A DNA stretch of 64,000 nt from Burkholderia sp. SRS-W-2-2016 (GTDB lineage: Bacteria; Pseudomonadota; Gammaproteobacteria; Burkholderiales; Burkholderiaceae), in contig NZ_MSDV01000079.1 of assembly GCF_001931485.1 (NCBI RefSeq), forward strand, positions 1 to 64,000, read 5' to 3'. Every line of letters starts with the position of its first letter. Positions within the stretch are counted from its first letter, which is position 1. Below, one piece after another: positions 44,518 through 53,050 of the stretch. The translations under genes and the position numbers were made by a program. Under the pieces are notes generated by a model, which worked only from the letters and a program-made list of their open reading frames with translations, had not been told where the DNA came from and ran no database searches.

Positions 44518-45027
44518 ATGGACGTGAAACGGGAACAGGGTGTCGAAACGCGCCGCATCCGCGCGAGTTACGGGCGCTATCTGGAAGACTTCGAAATCGG
44601 CGACATCTACGAGCATCGCCCCGGCCGCACGATTACCGAGGCCGACAACATCCATTTCTCGCTGCTGACGATGAACTTTCATCCAATGCATTGCGACGCC
44701 GCGCACGCCGCGAAAAGCGAATTCGGCCAGTTGCTGGTCAATAGCGGCCTGACTGTTGCGATCGTGCTCGGCATGACCGTCAACGACGTCAGCGGCAAGG
44801 CGATCGCGAATCTCGGCTGGAAGGAAATCAAACTGACCGCGCCGGTGTTTTGCGGCGACACCCTTTATGCGGAGTCCGAAGTGCTGGAGAAGCGCGAGTC
44901 GCGCTCGCGTCCGACGCAGGGGATCGTCACCGTGCATACGCGAGCGTTCAACCAGAACGGCGTCGCGGTGATGGACTTCGTGCGCAGCGCGCTGATTCCG
45001 AAACGCGGATATGGCGTCGGCGATTGA
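44518..45027 (+). CDS. MaoC-family dehydratase
   Basis: 169-residue hotdog-fold enoyl-CoA hydratase of the MaoC type: RYLEDFEIGDIYEHRPGRTITEADNIHFSLLTMNFHPMHCDAAHA contains the hydratase motif (Asp and His in the D...N.H pattern), and the second half has VSGKAIANLGWKEIKLTAPVFCGDTLYAESEVLEKRESRSRP. Resembles mesaconyl-CoA/beta-methylmalyl-CoA hydratases. GGAGAC precedes the ATG. Starts the 44.5-53.9 kb catabolic run and would supply or remove a beta-hydroxyacyl-CoA handled by the CitE-like lyase. Confidence 0.9.
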   Translation: MDVKREQGVETRRIRASYGRYLEDFEIGDIYEHRPGRTITEADNIHFSLLTMNFHPMHCDAAHAAKSEFGQLLVNSGLTVAIVLGMTVNDVSGKAIANLGWKEIKLTAPVFCGDTLYAESEVLEKRESRSRPTQGIVTVHTRAFNQNGVAVMDFVRSALIPKRGYGVGD

Positions 45028-45082
45028 TCGAATAAATGAAGCCTTCAGCGTGCGCGGCGCTCAGGCGTCGCGGTTTTTCCGA

Positions 45083-45106
45083 CCGTAACCGTAACCGTAG
45101 CCGTAA
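45083..45106 (+). repeat. hexamer tandem repeat (CCGTAA)x4 in an untranslated leader
   Basis: Four consecutive copies of CCGTAA, the third varied to CCGTAG, 24 bases before the ATG of the DUF4089 gene. The repeat is short and a multiple of three; slippage here would change leader length and not frame. Confidence 0.85.
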
Positions 45107-45130
45107 CGCGGCAATTGCATAGGGATTCGC

Positions 45131-45349
45131 ATGTCGGACGATAGCTTGATCGATTGGAAAGCGGGCGCACGAGCGTGGGCGGAGCAATTCGGCTCCGCGC
45201 CGCTGAGCCTCGCACATGCGGCCGCGCTGGTCGTGGCCGCGCACGCGACCGTGCAAGCAGTGGGCACGGCAGCCGACGCGCTCGACTGGCTCGCGCCCGA
45301 CACTTTCACGTCCACGCTGCAGCAACTGGAGCCGAGCCATGCGCGCTGA
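45131..45349 (+). CDS. AtzG-like small subunit (DUF4089)
   Basis: 72 residues: two helices with an Ala-rich middle and the C-terminal DWLAPDTFTSTLQQLEPSHA. This matches the DUF4089/AtzG family, short proteins that form a complex with AtzE-type amidases. It overlaps the amidase start by 11 bp, the standard atzG-atzE arrangement, so the two are expected to be made together and to associate. Confidence 0.82.
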   Translation: MSDDSLIDWKAGARAWAEQFGSAPLSLAHAAALVVAAHATVQAVGTAADALDWLAPDTFTSTLQQLEPSHAR

Positions 45350-46739
45350 AACGCTCGCGCTTCCCGCGTCGACCAGTACATCACGTATCGAAGCCGCGCT
45401 GCGCGAAGCGGCGCAAGCGGGACCGCGCGGTGGTTTTGTCCGGCTGCGCGAAGAAGCCGCGTTGGCGCAAGCACACGCGGTCGATCGCCGAATCGCTCAA
45501 GGCGTGCAGAAGAATCGCCTGCAAGGCGCGCCGCTCGCGCACAAGGACATGTTCTTCCGCGCCGGCGAACTGAGCGAATGCGGTAGCCGGATTCTCGCCG
45601 GCCATCGTCCCGCGCAAACCGCCACGGTGCTGCAACGCCTCGACGCGGCCGGTGCGATCGACCTCGGCGCATTACACATGGCCGAGTTCGCGATGAGCCC
45701 GACGGGCTTCAATGCCCACCTGGGTCACGGCCGCAATGCATGGTCGGATGAGCACGTGAGCGGCGGGTCGTCGAGCGGCAGCGGTATCGCGGTGGCACGC
45801 GGGCTGGTGGCGGGCGCGCTCGGCTCCGATACCGGCGGCTCGGTGCGGATTCCGGCGGCGGTGAATGGCGTGACCGGCATCAAACCGACCCAGCACGCGA
45901 TATCCGTGCGCGGCGTGATGCCGTTGTCGCCGAGTCTCGATTGCGTCGGCGTGCTCGCGCGCACCGCACAGGACGCGGCCGCGCTATTGCAAGCGATCTG
46001 GGCGGCCGATCCGACCGATCCGCAATGCCTCGCGACCGGCCCCCGCGACTTCGAAACCGCGATCGAGCGGCCATTGACCCGCGACGACACCATCGCCATT
46101 CCGGCTTTCTCCGAAGACGCGCCGGTTTCTGACGAAGTGCGCGCGGCAGTGAGGCGCGTGGCCGATGCGTTGGCATCGTGCGGCGCGACGCTGCGCGAAG
46201 TGCCGATGCCGGACCTGCGCGAAGCGGGCGCACTGGCGACGCTGGTGCTCGGCGCGGAAGCGGCGTCGATCCACGCGAAGTGGCTGCGCGAGTGCCGCGC
46301 CGAATACGGCGAGCAGGTTCTGCGCCGGCTGGAACGCGGGCTGCTGTATCCGGCTACCCGCTATGTCGACGCACTGCGCTTGCGCGCGGCGTCGATGACG
46401 CGCTTCGTCGACCAATACCTTGGCGGCGGCGCCCAGGCACTGCTGCTGCCGACGCTGCCGTATGCGGTGCCGACGATCGCGGACACGCTCGACGGCGACG
46501 CCGACGAAATCGAACGGCGCTTCGGCAACTTCTCGTACTGGACGCGCGGCATCAACTATCTGGGCTTGCCCGGCCTCAGCGTGCCGGCGGGCAAAAGCGG
46601 CAACGGCATGCCGATCGGCGTGCAGCTGATCGGCCGTCCGTGGAGCGAGGACGCATTGCTGCGTGTCGCGCACCAACTGCAACGTCATACCGACTGGCAT
46701 CTGCCGTCGATCCTGCCGCAGCCCGCAAGCAGCACCTGA
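45339..46739 (+). CDS. amidase-signature hydrolase, AtzE-like
   Basis: 466 residues of the amidase signature family: catalytic Lys in LAHKDMFF, GGSSSGSGIAVARGLVAGALGSDTGGSVRIPAAVNG with the cis-Ser and nucleophile Ser, followed by KPTQHAISVRGVMPLSPSLDCVG. Length and the accessory subunit fit AtzE, which hydrolyses 1-carboxybiuret; here the substrate may be another amide or carbamoyl compound produced by a ring-opening route. ATG 45339 inside the DUF4089 stop region. GatA is unlikely since no GatB/C neighbours exist. Confidence 0.9.
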   Translation: MRAETLALPASTSTSRIEAALREAAQAGPRGGFVRLREEAALAQAHAVDRRIAQGVQKNRLQGAPLAHKDMFFRAGELSECGSRILAGHRPAQTATVLQRLDAAGAIDLGALHMAEFAMSPTGFNAHLGHGRNAWSDEHVSGGSSSGSGIAVARGLVAGALGSDTGGSVRIPAAVNGVTGIKPTQHAISVRGVMPLSPSLDCVGVLARTAQDAAALLQAIWAADPTDPQCLATGPRDFETAIERPLTRDDTIAIPAFSEDAPVSDEVRAAVRRVADALASCGATLREVPMPDLREAGALATLVLGAEAASIHAKWLRECRAEYGEQVLRRLERGLLYPATRYVDALRLRAASMTRFVDQYLGGGAQALLLPTLPYAVPTIADTLDGDADEIERRFGNFSYWTRGINYLGLPGLSVPAGKSGNGMPIGVQLIGRPWSEDALLRVAHQLQRHTDWHLPSILPQPASST

Positions 46740-46764
46740 AAAACAAAAGCTTCGTATCAGCAGT

Positions 46765-46800
46765 TCAGCAACAAGCTTAGCAACAAGCTCAGCAACAGAA
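46765..46800 (+). repeat. 12-bp tandem repeat, three copies
   Basis: Three consecutive copies of a 12-base unit close to TCAGCAACAAGC (second copy TTAGCAACAAGC, third ending AGAA) just after the amidase stop and 85 bases before the MFS start. It might be a short slippage product; no function assigned. Confidence 0.7.
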
Positions 46801-46885
46801 AGGATCACTAATCGTGTAATGCCACTCGGCACCGCATCACGCTGGCCCAGACCGGCGGATGCCGCATCGTTCAGGAGACAATCGC

Positions 46886-48274
46886 ATGAACGCTTCGTCT
46901 GTCAACGCGGGCGCCCGGCTAGACCGGCTGCCGCTTGCGCGCTTCCATTGGAGAATTCTCGGGCTGATCAGCGGCGGCGCCGTGCTCGACGCGTTCGACG
47001 TCTATCTCGCGGCCGGCGTGCTGGCCGCGATGGTGAAGTCGGGCTTCTCGACGCTGCAAACCAATGCTGCTTTTATTTCGGCGACATTCTTCGGGATGCT
47101 GATCGGTTCGGCGCTGGCCGGCTGGGTCGGCGATCGCTTCGGCCGTCGTGCGTCGTATCAGATCAATCTCGCGGTGTTCGGAGTCGCGTCGCTGTTCGCG
47201 TGCTTCGCGCCGAACATCGAAACGCTGATCGTGTTGCGCTTTCTGATGGGTCTCGGACTCGGCGCGGAACTGGTGGTCGCCGCCGGCACGCTGTGCGAAT
47301 TCGTGCCGCCCGCGTATCGCGGCCGCTGGATTTCGCTGATGGGACTCGTGATCAATTCGGGTCTGCTGATCGCGACCAGCGTCGGCTACGTGGTGATTCC
47401 GCATCTGGGCTGGCGCTGGATGTTCGCGCTGGCCGGCGCCGGCGCGATCGTGATCTGGGTCATGCGCAAACGGATGCCGGAGTCGCCGCGCTGGCTCGAA
47501 TCGGTGGGGCGCACCGCCGAGGCCGAAGCGACGCTCGCCGCGATCGAGGCCGACGTCGAGCGCGAAACCGGCAAGCTGCCGCCGGTGCTCGGCGCGCAGC
47601 CGGTCACGCCGCGGCACCTGCCGCTGTCGGTGCTGTTCACGCGGCCGGTGATCGGCCGCACGATGGTCGCGGCGCTCGTCTGCATCGCGGTCAACGTGTC
47701 GGTGTACGGCTTCGTCGCGTGGCTGCCGACGTTCTTCGTCAAGGAAGGGCTCACCGTCGTGCAGTCGCTCGGCTTCGTCACGCTGATGGCGTTCGGCGCG
47801 CCCGGCGGCGCGGTGGTCGGCTATCTGCTTGGCGATCGTCTGGGACGGCAGCGCGGGCTGATCGTGTTCTCGCTCGCGACCATCGTGCTCGGCTTCATCT
47901 ATCCGCAGATGCGCGATCCCGTCGCGATCTCGATCATCGGCTTCGCGCTGGTGACGTCGATCTATACGTTCGTCACGCTCGGCCTCTACGGCTATATCCC
48001 CGAACTGTTCCCGACCGCGTTCCGGTTGCGCGGCACCGGCTTCGCCGGCGTCTGCGGCCGCGCCGCGTCGATGTGCACGCCTTATGTGGCGGTCGCGCTG
48101 TTCCAGAACTTCGGCGTCAGCGGCGTGCTGGCGATGGTGATCGGCGTTCTGAGCCTGCTGATCGTCGCGCTGCTGGTGCTGCGCGTCGAGACCAGCGGAC
48201 AGTCGCTCGAAGAGATCGGTACGGTGGTCGAAGACGACGTCACCGGAATGGCTACCGCGCACGCGGAACGCTGA
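46886..48274 (+). CDS. MFS transporter, aromatic-acid:H+ symporter type
   Basis: 462 residues, 12 helices. LDAFDVYLAAGVLAAMVKSGFSTLQTNAAF with the AAHS-type Asp pair, GWVGDRFGRRASYQ loop motif, RFLMGLGLGAELVVAAGTLCEFVPPAYRGRW. ATG 46886 has AGGAGAC upstream. Expected importer of the organic acid degraded by the neighbouring acyl-CoA genes. Confidence 0.92.
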   Translation: MNASSVNAGARLDRLPLARFHWRILGLISGGAVLDAFDVYLAAGVLAAMVKSGFSTLQTNAAFISATFFGMLIGSALAGWVGDRFGRRASYQINLAVFGVASLFACFAPNIETLIVLRFLMGLGLGAELVVAAGTLCEFVPPAYRGRWISLMGLVINSGLLIATSVGYVVIPHLGWRWMFALAGAGAIVIWVMRKRMPESPRWLESVGRTAEAEATLAAIEADVERETGKLPPVLGAQPVTPRHLPLSVLFTRPVIGRTMVAALVCIAVNVSVYGFVAWLPTFFVKEGLTVVQSLGFVTLMAFGAPGGAVVGYLLGDRLGRQRGLIVFSLATIVLGFIYPQMRDPVAISIIGFALVTSIYTFVTLGLYGYIPELFPTAFRLRGTGFAGVCGRAASMCTPYVAVALFQNFGVSGVLAMVIGVLSLLIVALLVLRVETSGQSLEEIGTVVEDDVTGMATAHAER

Positions 48275-48332
48275 ACAACTCACTCACGCAGCAGGCGACG
48301 CGCGTCGCCTATTAAAAAATACAGGAGCACAC

Positions 48333-49781
48333 ATGAGCACCCAGGCTTTACGCAACGACGATCGGCAAGCGGACAGCACGGCGGGCGGCATCTCCGGTGA
48401 ACTCGCGAAGTTCGCTCTCGAACTGAAACTCGAAGACGTTCCGCAAGCGGTGCGTGAGCGCGCGAAGCATCTGCTGCTCGATGCAATCGGTCTCGCGTAT
48501 GCGGCGCATTCGACCGATTTCGCGCGCGTTGCAATGGACGGACTCTCGGTGCTCGGCAGCGGCGACGCGACCGTGATCGGTCATGGCCGCGTGCTGGGCG
48601 CGCGCGATGCGATGGTGATGAACGGCGTGCTCGCGCACGGCCTCGATTTCGACGACACCCATTCGCGCGGTGTGATCCACGCAACCGCGAGCGTGCTGCC
48701 GTGCGTGTTCGGCGTGACCGACGGCCGTCCGCTCGACGGCGCGCAAACGCTCGCCGCGTATATCGCGGGGATGGAGGCGGCCACGCGAATCGGTTCCGTG
48801 GCGAAGAGCGGCTTCCATCAGGTCGGTTTTCATCCGACCGGCGTGGTGGGGATTTTCGGCTGCGCGCTGGCGGCCGCGCGTCTGCTTGGCCTCACGCAAC
48901 AGCAGGCGCGGATGGCGCAGGGCATTGCGCTGTCGATGGCGAGCGGCAGCCTCGAATTCCTGCAGGACGGCGCGTGGACCAAGCGCATGCATCCGGGCTG
49001 GGCCGCGCAATCGGCGTACACCGCGGCGGCACTCGCGTCGCGCGGCTATGTCGGCGCGTCGGCGCCGTATGAAGGGCGCTTTGGCCTCTTTGCCAGCTAT
49101 CTCGGCGAGCAGCGCGGCAACGCGGACCTCGCGCTCGCGACCGCCGCGCTCGGCGACAAGTGGGAGATCGACGAAGTCGCGATCAAACCGGTGCCGGCCT
49201 GCCATTTCACGCACGCGTTCGCCGATGCGGGCACCGCGCTGCATCACGAATGGCAGCGGCGCGGTTATCAGCTAACCGAAATGATCGAGCAGGTCGGCCG
49301 GATTCGCGTGAAGGTGCCGGAGGGCGTCGTCAAGGTAGTCTGTGAGCCGGTCGCGAACAAGCGCCGTCCGGCCAATGCGTACGACGCGCAATTCAGCGTG
49401 CCGTACGTGACCGCGAGCGCGTTGCTGAAAGGGCGCTTCACGCTCGACGAACTGGAGCCCGCCGCGCTGCGCGACGACGCGGTACTCGCGCTGGCCGCGA
49501 AGGTCGACTACGAGATCGACCCGGCCAGCACGTTCCCGCGTCACTACACCGGCGAGGTCTGTCTGGAACTGGCGAACGGCGAAACGCTGTCGCATCGCGA
49601 GGCGGTGAATCGCGGCAGCGCCGACCGGCCGCTGTCGAACGACGAAATCGTCGCGAAGTACCGCGCCAATGCGGGCCGCGCGCTGCCCGAGGCGCGCATC
49701 GAGAAAATCCGTGAAACCGTGCTGTCGCTCGATACGTTGCCGCCCGGCGCGTGGCACGCGGTGCTCGGCGAAGCCGTCTGA
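48333..49781 (+). CDS. MmgE/PrpD-family protein
   Basis: 482 residues: VPQAVRERAKHLLLDAIGLAYAA, VLAHGLDFDDTHSRGVIHATASVLPC, GMEAATRIGSVAKSGFHQVGFHPTGVVGIFG, DGAWTKRMHPGWAAQSAYTAAALASRGYVG and the C-terminal alpha/beta domain. The family includes 2-methylcitrate dehydratase, aconitate decarboxylase and epimerase-type enzymes; substrate not identifiable. Sits between a transporter gene and an acyl-CoA dehydrogenase gene on the same strand. Confidence 0.92.
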   Translation: MSTQALRNDDRQADSTAGGISGELAKFALELKLEDVPQAVRERAKHLLLDAIGLAYAAHSTDFARVAMDGLSVLGSGDATVIGHGRVLGARDAMVMNGVLAHGLDFDDTHSRGVIHATASVLPCVFGVTDGRPLDGAQTLAAYIAGMEAATRIGSVAKSGFHQVGFHPTGVVGIFGCALAAARLLGLTQQQARMAQGIALSMASGSLEFLQDGAWTKRMHPGWAAQSAYTAAALASRGYVGASAPYEGRFGLFASYLGEQRGNADLALATAALGDKWEIDEVAIKPVPACHFTHAFADAGTALHHEWQRRGYQLTEMIEQVGRIRVKVPEGVVKVVCEPVANKRRPANAYDAQFSVPYVTASALLKGRFTLDELEPAALRDDAVLALAAKVDYEIDPASTFPRHYTGEVCLELANGETLSHREAVNRGSADRPLSNDEIVAKYRANAGRALPEARIEKIRETVLSLDTLPPGAWHAVLGEAV

Positions 49782-49844
49782 ATCTAACGAAGTGAATCGC
49801 AAGAAGTTCAGAAACCGAATCCATTCGCAGTCCGGAGAAGTGAT

Positions 49845-51017
49845 ATGTCCCAAGTGGATGACAACGTATTGGAGCAGGGCGAGGACGACACGCTGATCCT
49901 CGACATGCTCGACCGTTTCCTGAAGTCCGAAGTAAAGCCGTACGTGCATGCGCTCGAAAAGGCCGACGAATATCCGGCCCAAATCGTCGAGCAGATGAAA
50001 GAAATGGGCCTGTTCGGCTGCATGATCGATCCCGAGTACGGCGGTCTCGGTCTGTCCGCGCGCACGTATGCGCGGATCGTCGAACGGATGTCGGCGGTGT
50101 GGATGTCGCTGAGCGGCATCGTCAATTCGCACCTGATCATGGCGATGACCGTGCAGCGCAACGGCACCGACGCGCAGAAGGCCGAGTTTCTGCCGCGTTT
50201 CGCGACCGGCGAACTGCGCGGCGGCATCGGTCTGACCGAGCCCGATTGCGGCACCGACCTGCAGGCGATCCGCACCAGCGCGCGGCGCGACGGCGATCAC
50301 TACGTGGTGAACGGCGCGAAAACCTGGATCACCAACAGCCTGTACGGCAACTGCCTCGTGCTGCTGGTCAAGACCGATGCCGCCGCGCAGCCGCGTCACA
50401 AAGGCATGAGTCTGCTGATCGCGGAGAAGGGGCCGGGCTTCGAGGTGAGCCGCAAGCTCGAAAAGCTCGGCTACAAGGGGATCGACACCTGCGAGCTGAA
50501 TTTCGACGACTACCGCGTGCCGGCCGACCGTTTGATCGGCGGCGTCGAAGGGCGCGGTCTGCAACAGATTCTCGGCGGCCTCGAACTCGGGCGCATCAAC
50601 GTCGCCGCGCGCGGGCTCGGCATCGCGGTGGCCGCGCTCGATGCATCGGTTGCGTACAGCCAGATGCGCAAGACCTTCGGTAAACCGATCTGCGAACACC
50701 AGGCGATCCAGCTGAAGCTCGGCGAAATGGCGACGCGCGTGCACGCATCGCGTCTGCTGGTCGACGCGGCCGCGCAAGCCTACGATCGCGGCGAACGCTG
50801 CGATATGGAAGCGGGCATGGCGAAGTACTTCGCGACCGAAGCGGGCGTCGAAAACGCCACCGAGGCGATGCGCATCCACGGCGCGTACGGCTATTCGAAA
50901 GAGTTCGACATCGAACGGCTGTATCGCGACGCGCCGCTGCTGGTGATCGGCGAGGGGACCAACGAATTGCAACGGATCATCATCGCCAAACAACTGATCG
51001 CAAGGAGTCCGGTATGA
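49845..51017 (+). CDS. acyl-CoA dehydrogenase
   Basis: 390 residues: GLFGCMIDPEYGGLGLSARTYARIVERMSAVW, IGLTEPDCGTDLQAIRTSA (FAD/substrate), GAKTWITNSLYG, MRIHGAYGYSKEFDIERLYRDAPLLVIGEGTNELQRI with the catalytic Glu just before GTN. Closest to the short-chain/glutaryl-CoA branch by impression. Introduces an alpha,beta double bond that the MaoC enzyme could hydrate. Coupled to the CoA transferase gene by an ATGA overlap. Confidence 0.93.
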   Translation: MSQVDDNVLEQGEDDTLILDMLDRFLKSEVKPYVHALEKADEYPAQIVEQMKEMGLFGCMIDPEYGGLGLSARTYARIVERMSAVWMSLSGIVNSHLIMAMTVQRNGTDAQKAEFLPRFATGELRGGIGLTEPDCGTDLQAIRTSARRDGDHYVVNGAKTWITNSLYGNCLVLLVKTDAAAQPRHKGMSLLIAEKGPGFEVSRKLEKLGYKGIDTCELNFDDYRVPADRLIGGVEGRGLQQILGGLELGRINVAARGLGIAVAALDASVAYSQMRKTFGKPICEHQAIQLKLGEMATRVHASRLLVDAAAQAYDRGERCDMEAGMAKYFATEAGVENATEAMRIHGAYGYSKEFDIERLYRDAPLLVIGEGTNELQRIIIAKQLIARSPV

Positions 51018-52204
51018 GCCTGCCGCTTTCGGGACTGCGCATCATCGCGGTCGAACAGTACGGCGCGGGGCCGTTCGCGACCCAGCATCTGGCCGATCTC
51101 GGCGCGGACGTGATCAAGATCGAAAACGCGAGCGATGGCGGCGACGTCGGCCGCGCGGTCGGCCCGCATTACTTCGGCCCCGGCGACAGCCACTTCTACG
51201 AGGCGTTCAACCGCAACAAGCGCAGCATCGCGCTGAATCTGAAGAGCAGCGAGGGCAAGGAAGTACTGCTGAAGCTGGTCGAGAAAGCGGATGCGGTATT
51301 CGACAATCTGCGCGGCGATCTGCCCGCGAGCCTCGGGCTCGATTACGCGGCGCTCGCGCGTGCGAATCCTGCCATCGTGTGCGCGCATCTGTCGGCCTAT
51401 GGGCGCACCGGCTCGCGCAAGGCGTGGCCCGGCTACGACTATCTGATGCAGGCCGAAGCGGGTTATCTGTCGCTGACCGGGGAGCCCGACGGGCCGCCCG
51501 CGCGCTTCGGGCTGTCGATCATCGACCTGATGACCGGCACCACCGCGGCGATGGCGCTGCTCGCGGGCATCGTCGAAGCGCGCGCGAGCGGGCGCGGGCG
51601 CGACGTCGACGTGAGCCTGTTCGACGTCGCGCTGCATAACCTCGCATACGTGGCGACCTGGTATCTGAACGGCGGCCATACGACGAAACGCGAGCCGCGT
51701 TCGAGCCATCCGTCGCTGACGCCGAGCGAACTCTATCGCACCCAGGACGGCTGGATCTTCCTGATGTGCAACAAGGAGAAGTTCTGGGGCGTGCTCGCGA
51801 ACGTGCTGGGCAAACCCGAATGGATCGACGACCCTGAGCTATGCAACTACGCGGCGCGTTTGAAACACCGCAACCGCGTGCGCCGCGAACTCGACGACGT
51901 GCTGATGACCGCCGACACCGCGACATGGATGGAACGCTTCGCGGGCAAGGTGCCGGCAGCTCCCGTCTATGACGTGGCCGAAGCGCTCGACAACCCGTTC
52001 GTCGCCGAGCAGCAGCGCGTGGTCGCGTTCGAGCATCCGGAGCACGGACCGATCCGCGGTGTGGCCTCGCCGGTGCGCATCGACGAAGCGTTGCCGATGC
52101 GCGCCGCGCCGAAGATGGGCGAGCACACCGACGAAGTGCTGCGCGAGGCCGGATTCCCGGACGACACGATCGCTTGGCTACGCCGGCAAGCTGTGGTGCA
52201 ATGA
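51014..52204 (+). CDS. CaiB/BaiF family III CoA transferase
   Basis: 396 residues: GLRIIAVEQYGAGPFATQHLADLGADVIKIE, FEAFNRNKRSIALNLKSSEGKEV (FYEAFNRNKRSI), and GYDYLMQAEAGYLSLTGEPDGPP with the catalytic Asp region upstream (YAALARANPAIV...). A complete two-domain family III CoA transferase that activates a carboxylic acid by moving CoA from a donor such as succinyl-CoA. Overlaps both neighbours by 4 bp, so the block 49845-52989 is translationally coupled. Confidence 0.93.
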   Translation: MSLPLSGLRIIAVEQYGAGPFATQHLADLGADVIKIENASDGGDVGRAVGPHYFGPGDSHFYEAFNRNKRSIALNLKSSEGKEVLLKLVEKADAVFDNLRGDLPASLGLDYAALARANPAIVCAHLSAYGRTGSRKAWPGYDYLMQAEAGYLSLTGEPDGPPARFGLSIIDLMTGTTAAMALLAGIVEARASGRGRDVDVSLFDVALHNLAYVATWYLNGGHTTKREPRSSHPSLTPSELYRTQDGWIFLMCNKEKFWGVLANVLGKPEWIDDPELCNYAARLKHRNRVRRELDDVLMTADTATWMERFAGKVPAAPVYDVAEALDNPFVAEQQRVVAFEHPEHGPIRGVASPVRIDEALPMRAAPKMGEHTDEVLREAGFPDDTIAWLRRQAVVQ

Positions 52205-52989
52205 CAGCATTGCCTTCGCCGCCGGCCCTGCCGGTTCCCCGTATGACCACACCTTTGCTGAATCAGCAGCCGCGCTATCTGCAGATGGCGCAGACGCTCA
52301 TCAACGAAATCCGCAGCGGGCGCTATGCGGTCGGCGCGTTCCTGCCGACCGAGTTCGATCTGTGCGAACAGTTCGGCGCGAGCCGCCACACGGTGCGCGA
52401 AGCGGTGCGGCGGCTCGTGCAGATGGGACTGGTCGACCGGCAGCCGGGCGTCGGCACGCGGGTACTGGCGCGCGAGGCGGTCAGCGGTTACCAGCAGGTG
52501 ATGCGGCAACTGAACGACCTGCACCAGTACACGACCGATACCGAATTGACGCTGCTCGGCAGCGATCTGGTCGAAGTCGACGATGCGCTCGCGAAAGTAC
52601 TGCGCGCGAGCCGCGGCGAAACCTGGCTGCATCTGGAGGGCGTGCGTCGGAGCGAGAACGAAGCCGAGCCGATCTGCGTGAGCGACATCTATATTCACCC
52701 GGCGTTTCGCGCGGTGGAAGTCGAAGGTCATGCGCATACGCCGATCTACTCGCTGATCGAACAGCAGTTCGGCGAGCAGATCGCGGCGGTCCAGCAGGAG
52801 ATTCGCGCGACGCTGATCACCGCCGCGCAGGCGCGGCTGCTGAACACGCAGGCCCGCTCGCCGGCGCTGTGGATTTGCCGGCGTTATCTGAACCGGCGTG
52901 AGGAAGTGGTGGAAGCGGCAATCAGTATCCATCCGTCCGAGCGCTTCAGTTATCTGGAAACATTTCAGCGCGACTGGCGCACCACCTGA
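52201..52989 (+). CDS. GntR-family regulator, HutC/UTRA type
   Basis: 262 residues: winged HTH (LINEIRSGRYAVGAFLPTEFDLCEQFGASRHTVREAVRRL) followed by a UTRA ligand domain (SDLVEVDDALAKVLRASRGETWLHLEGVRR, EPICVSDIYIHPAFR). Different subfamily from the two FadR-type regulators, and different recognition helix (ASRHTVREAVRRL), so it reads another operator. An ATGA overlap couples it to the CoA transferase gene; it likely controls this acyl-CoA cluster. Confidence 0.9.
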   Translation: MTALPSPPALPVPRMTTPLLNQQPRYLQMAQTLINEIRSGRYAVGAFLPTEFDLCEQFGASRHTVREAVRRLVQMGLVDRQPGVGTRVLAREAVSGYQQVMRQLNDLHQYTTDTELTLLGSDLVEVDDALAKVLRASRGETWLHLEGVRRSENEAEPICVSDIYIHPAFRAVEVEGHAHTPIYSLIEQQFGEQIAAVQQEIRATLITAAQARLLNTQARSPALWICRRYLNRREEVVEAAISIHPSERFSYLETFQRDWRTT

Positions 52990-52995
52990 AGACGC

Positions 52996-53045
52996 GGTCC
53001 TTTGCACGGACGCTCTTTCAACGTGAAGCGCCCGCGCAAAGGACC
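52996..53045 (+). promoter_or_regulatory. long inverted repeat that masks the CitE ribosome-binding site
   Basis: GGTCCTTTGC at 52996-53005 pairs perfectly with GCAAAGGACC at 53036-53045; the stem continues after one mismatch with CGG/CCG. The right arm contains the Shine-Dalgarno AAAGGA of the next gene, whose ATG is at 53051. In RNA the stem would sequester that site. The loop is about 20-30 bases. Function unproven: translational control, or a DNA operator for the upstream UTRA regulator. Confidence 0.65.
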
Positions 53046-53050
53046 AAAAG

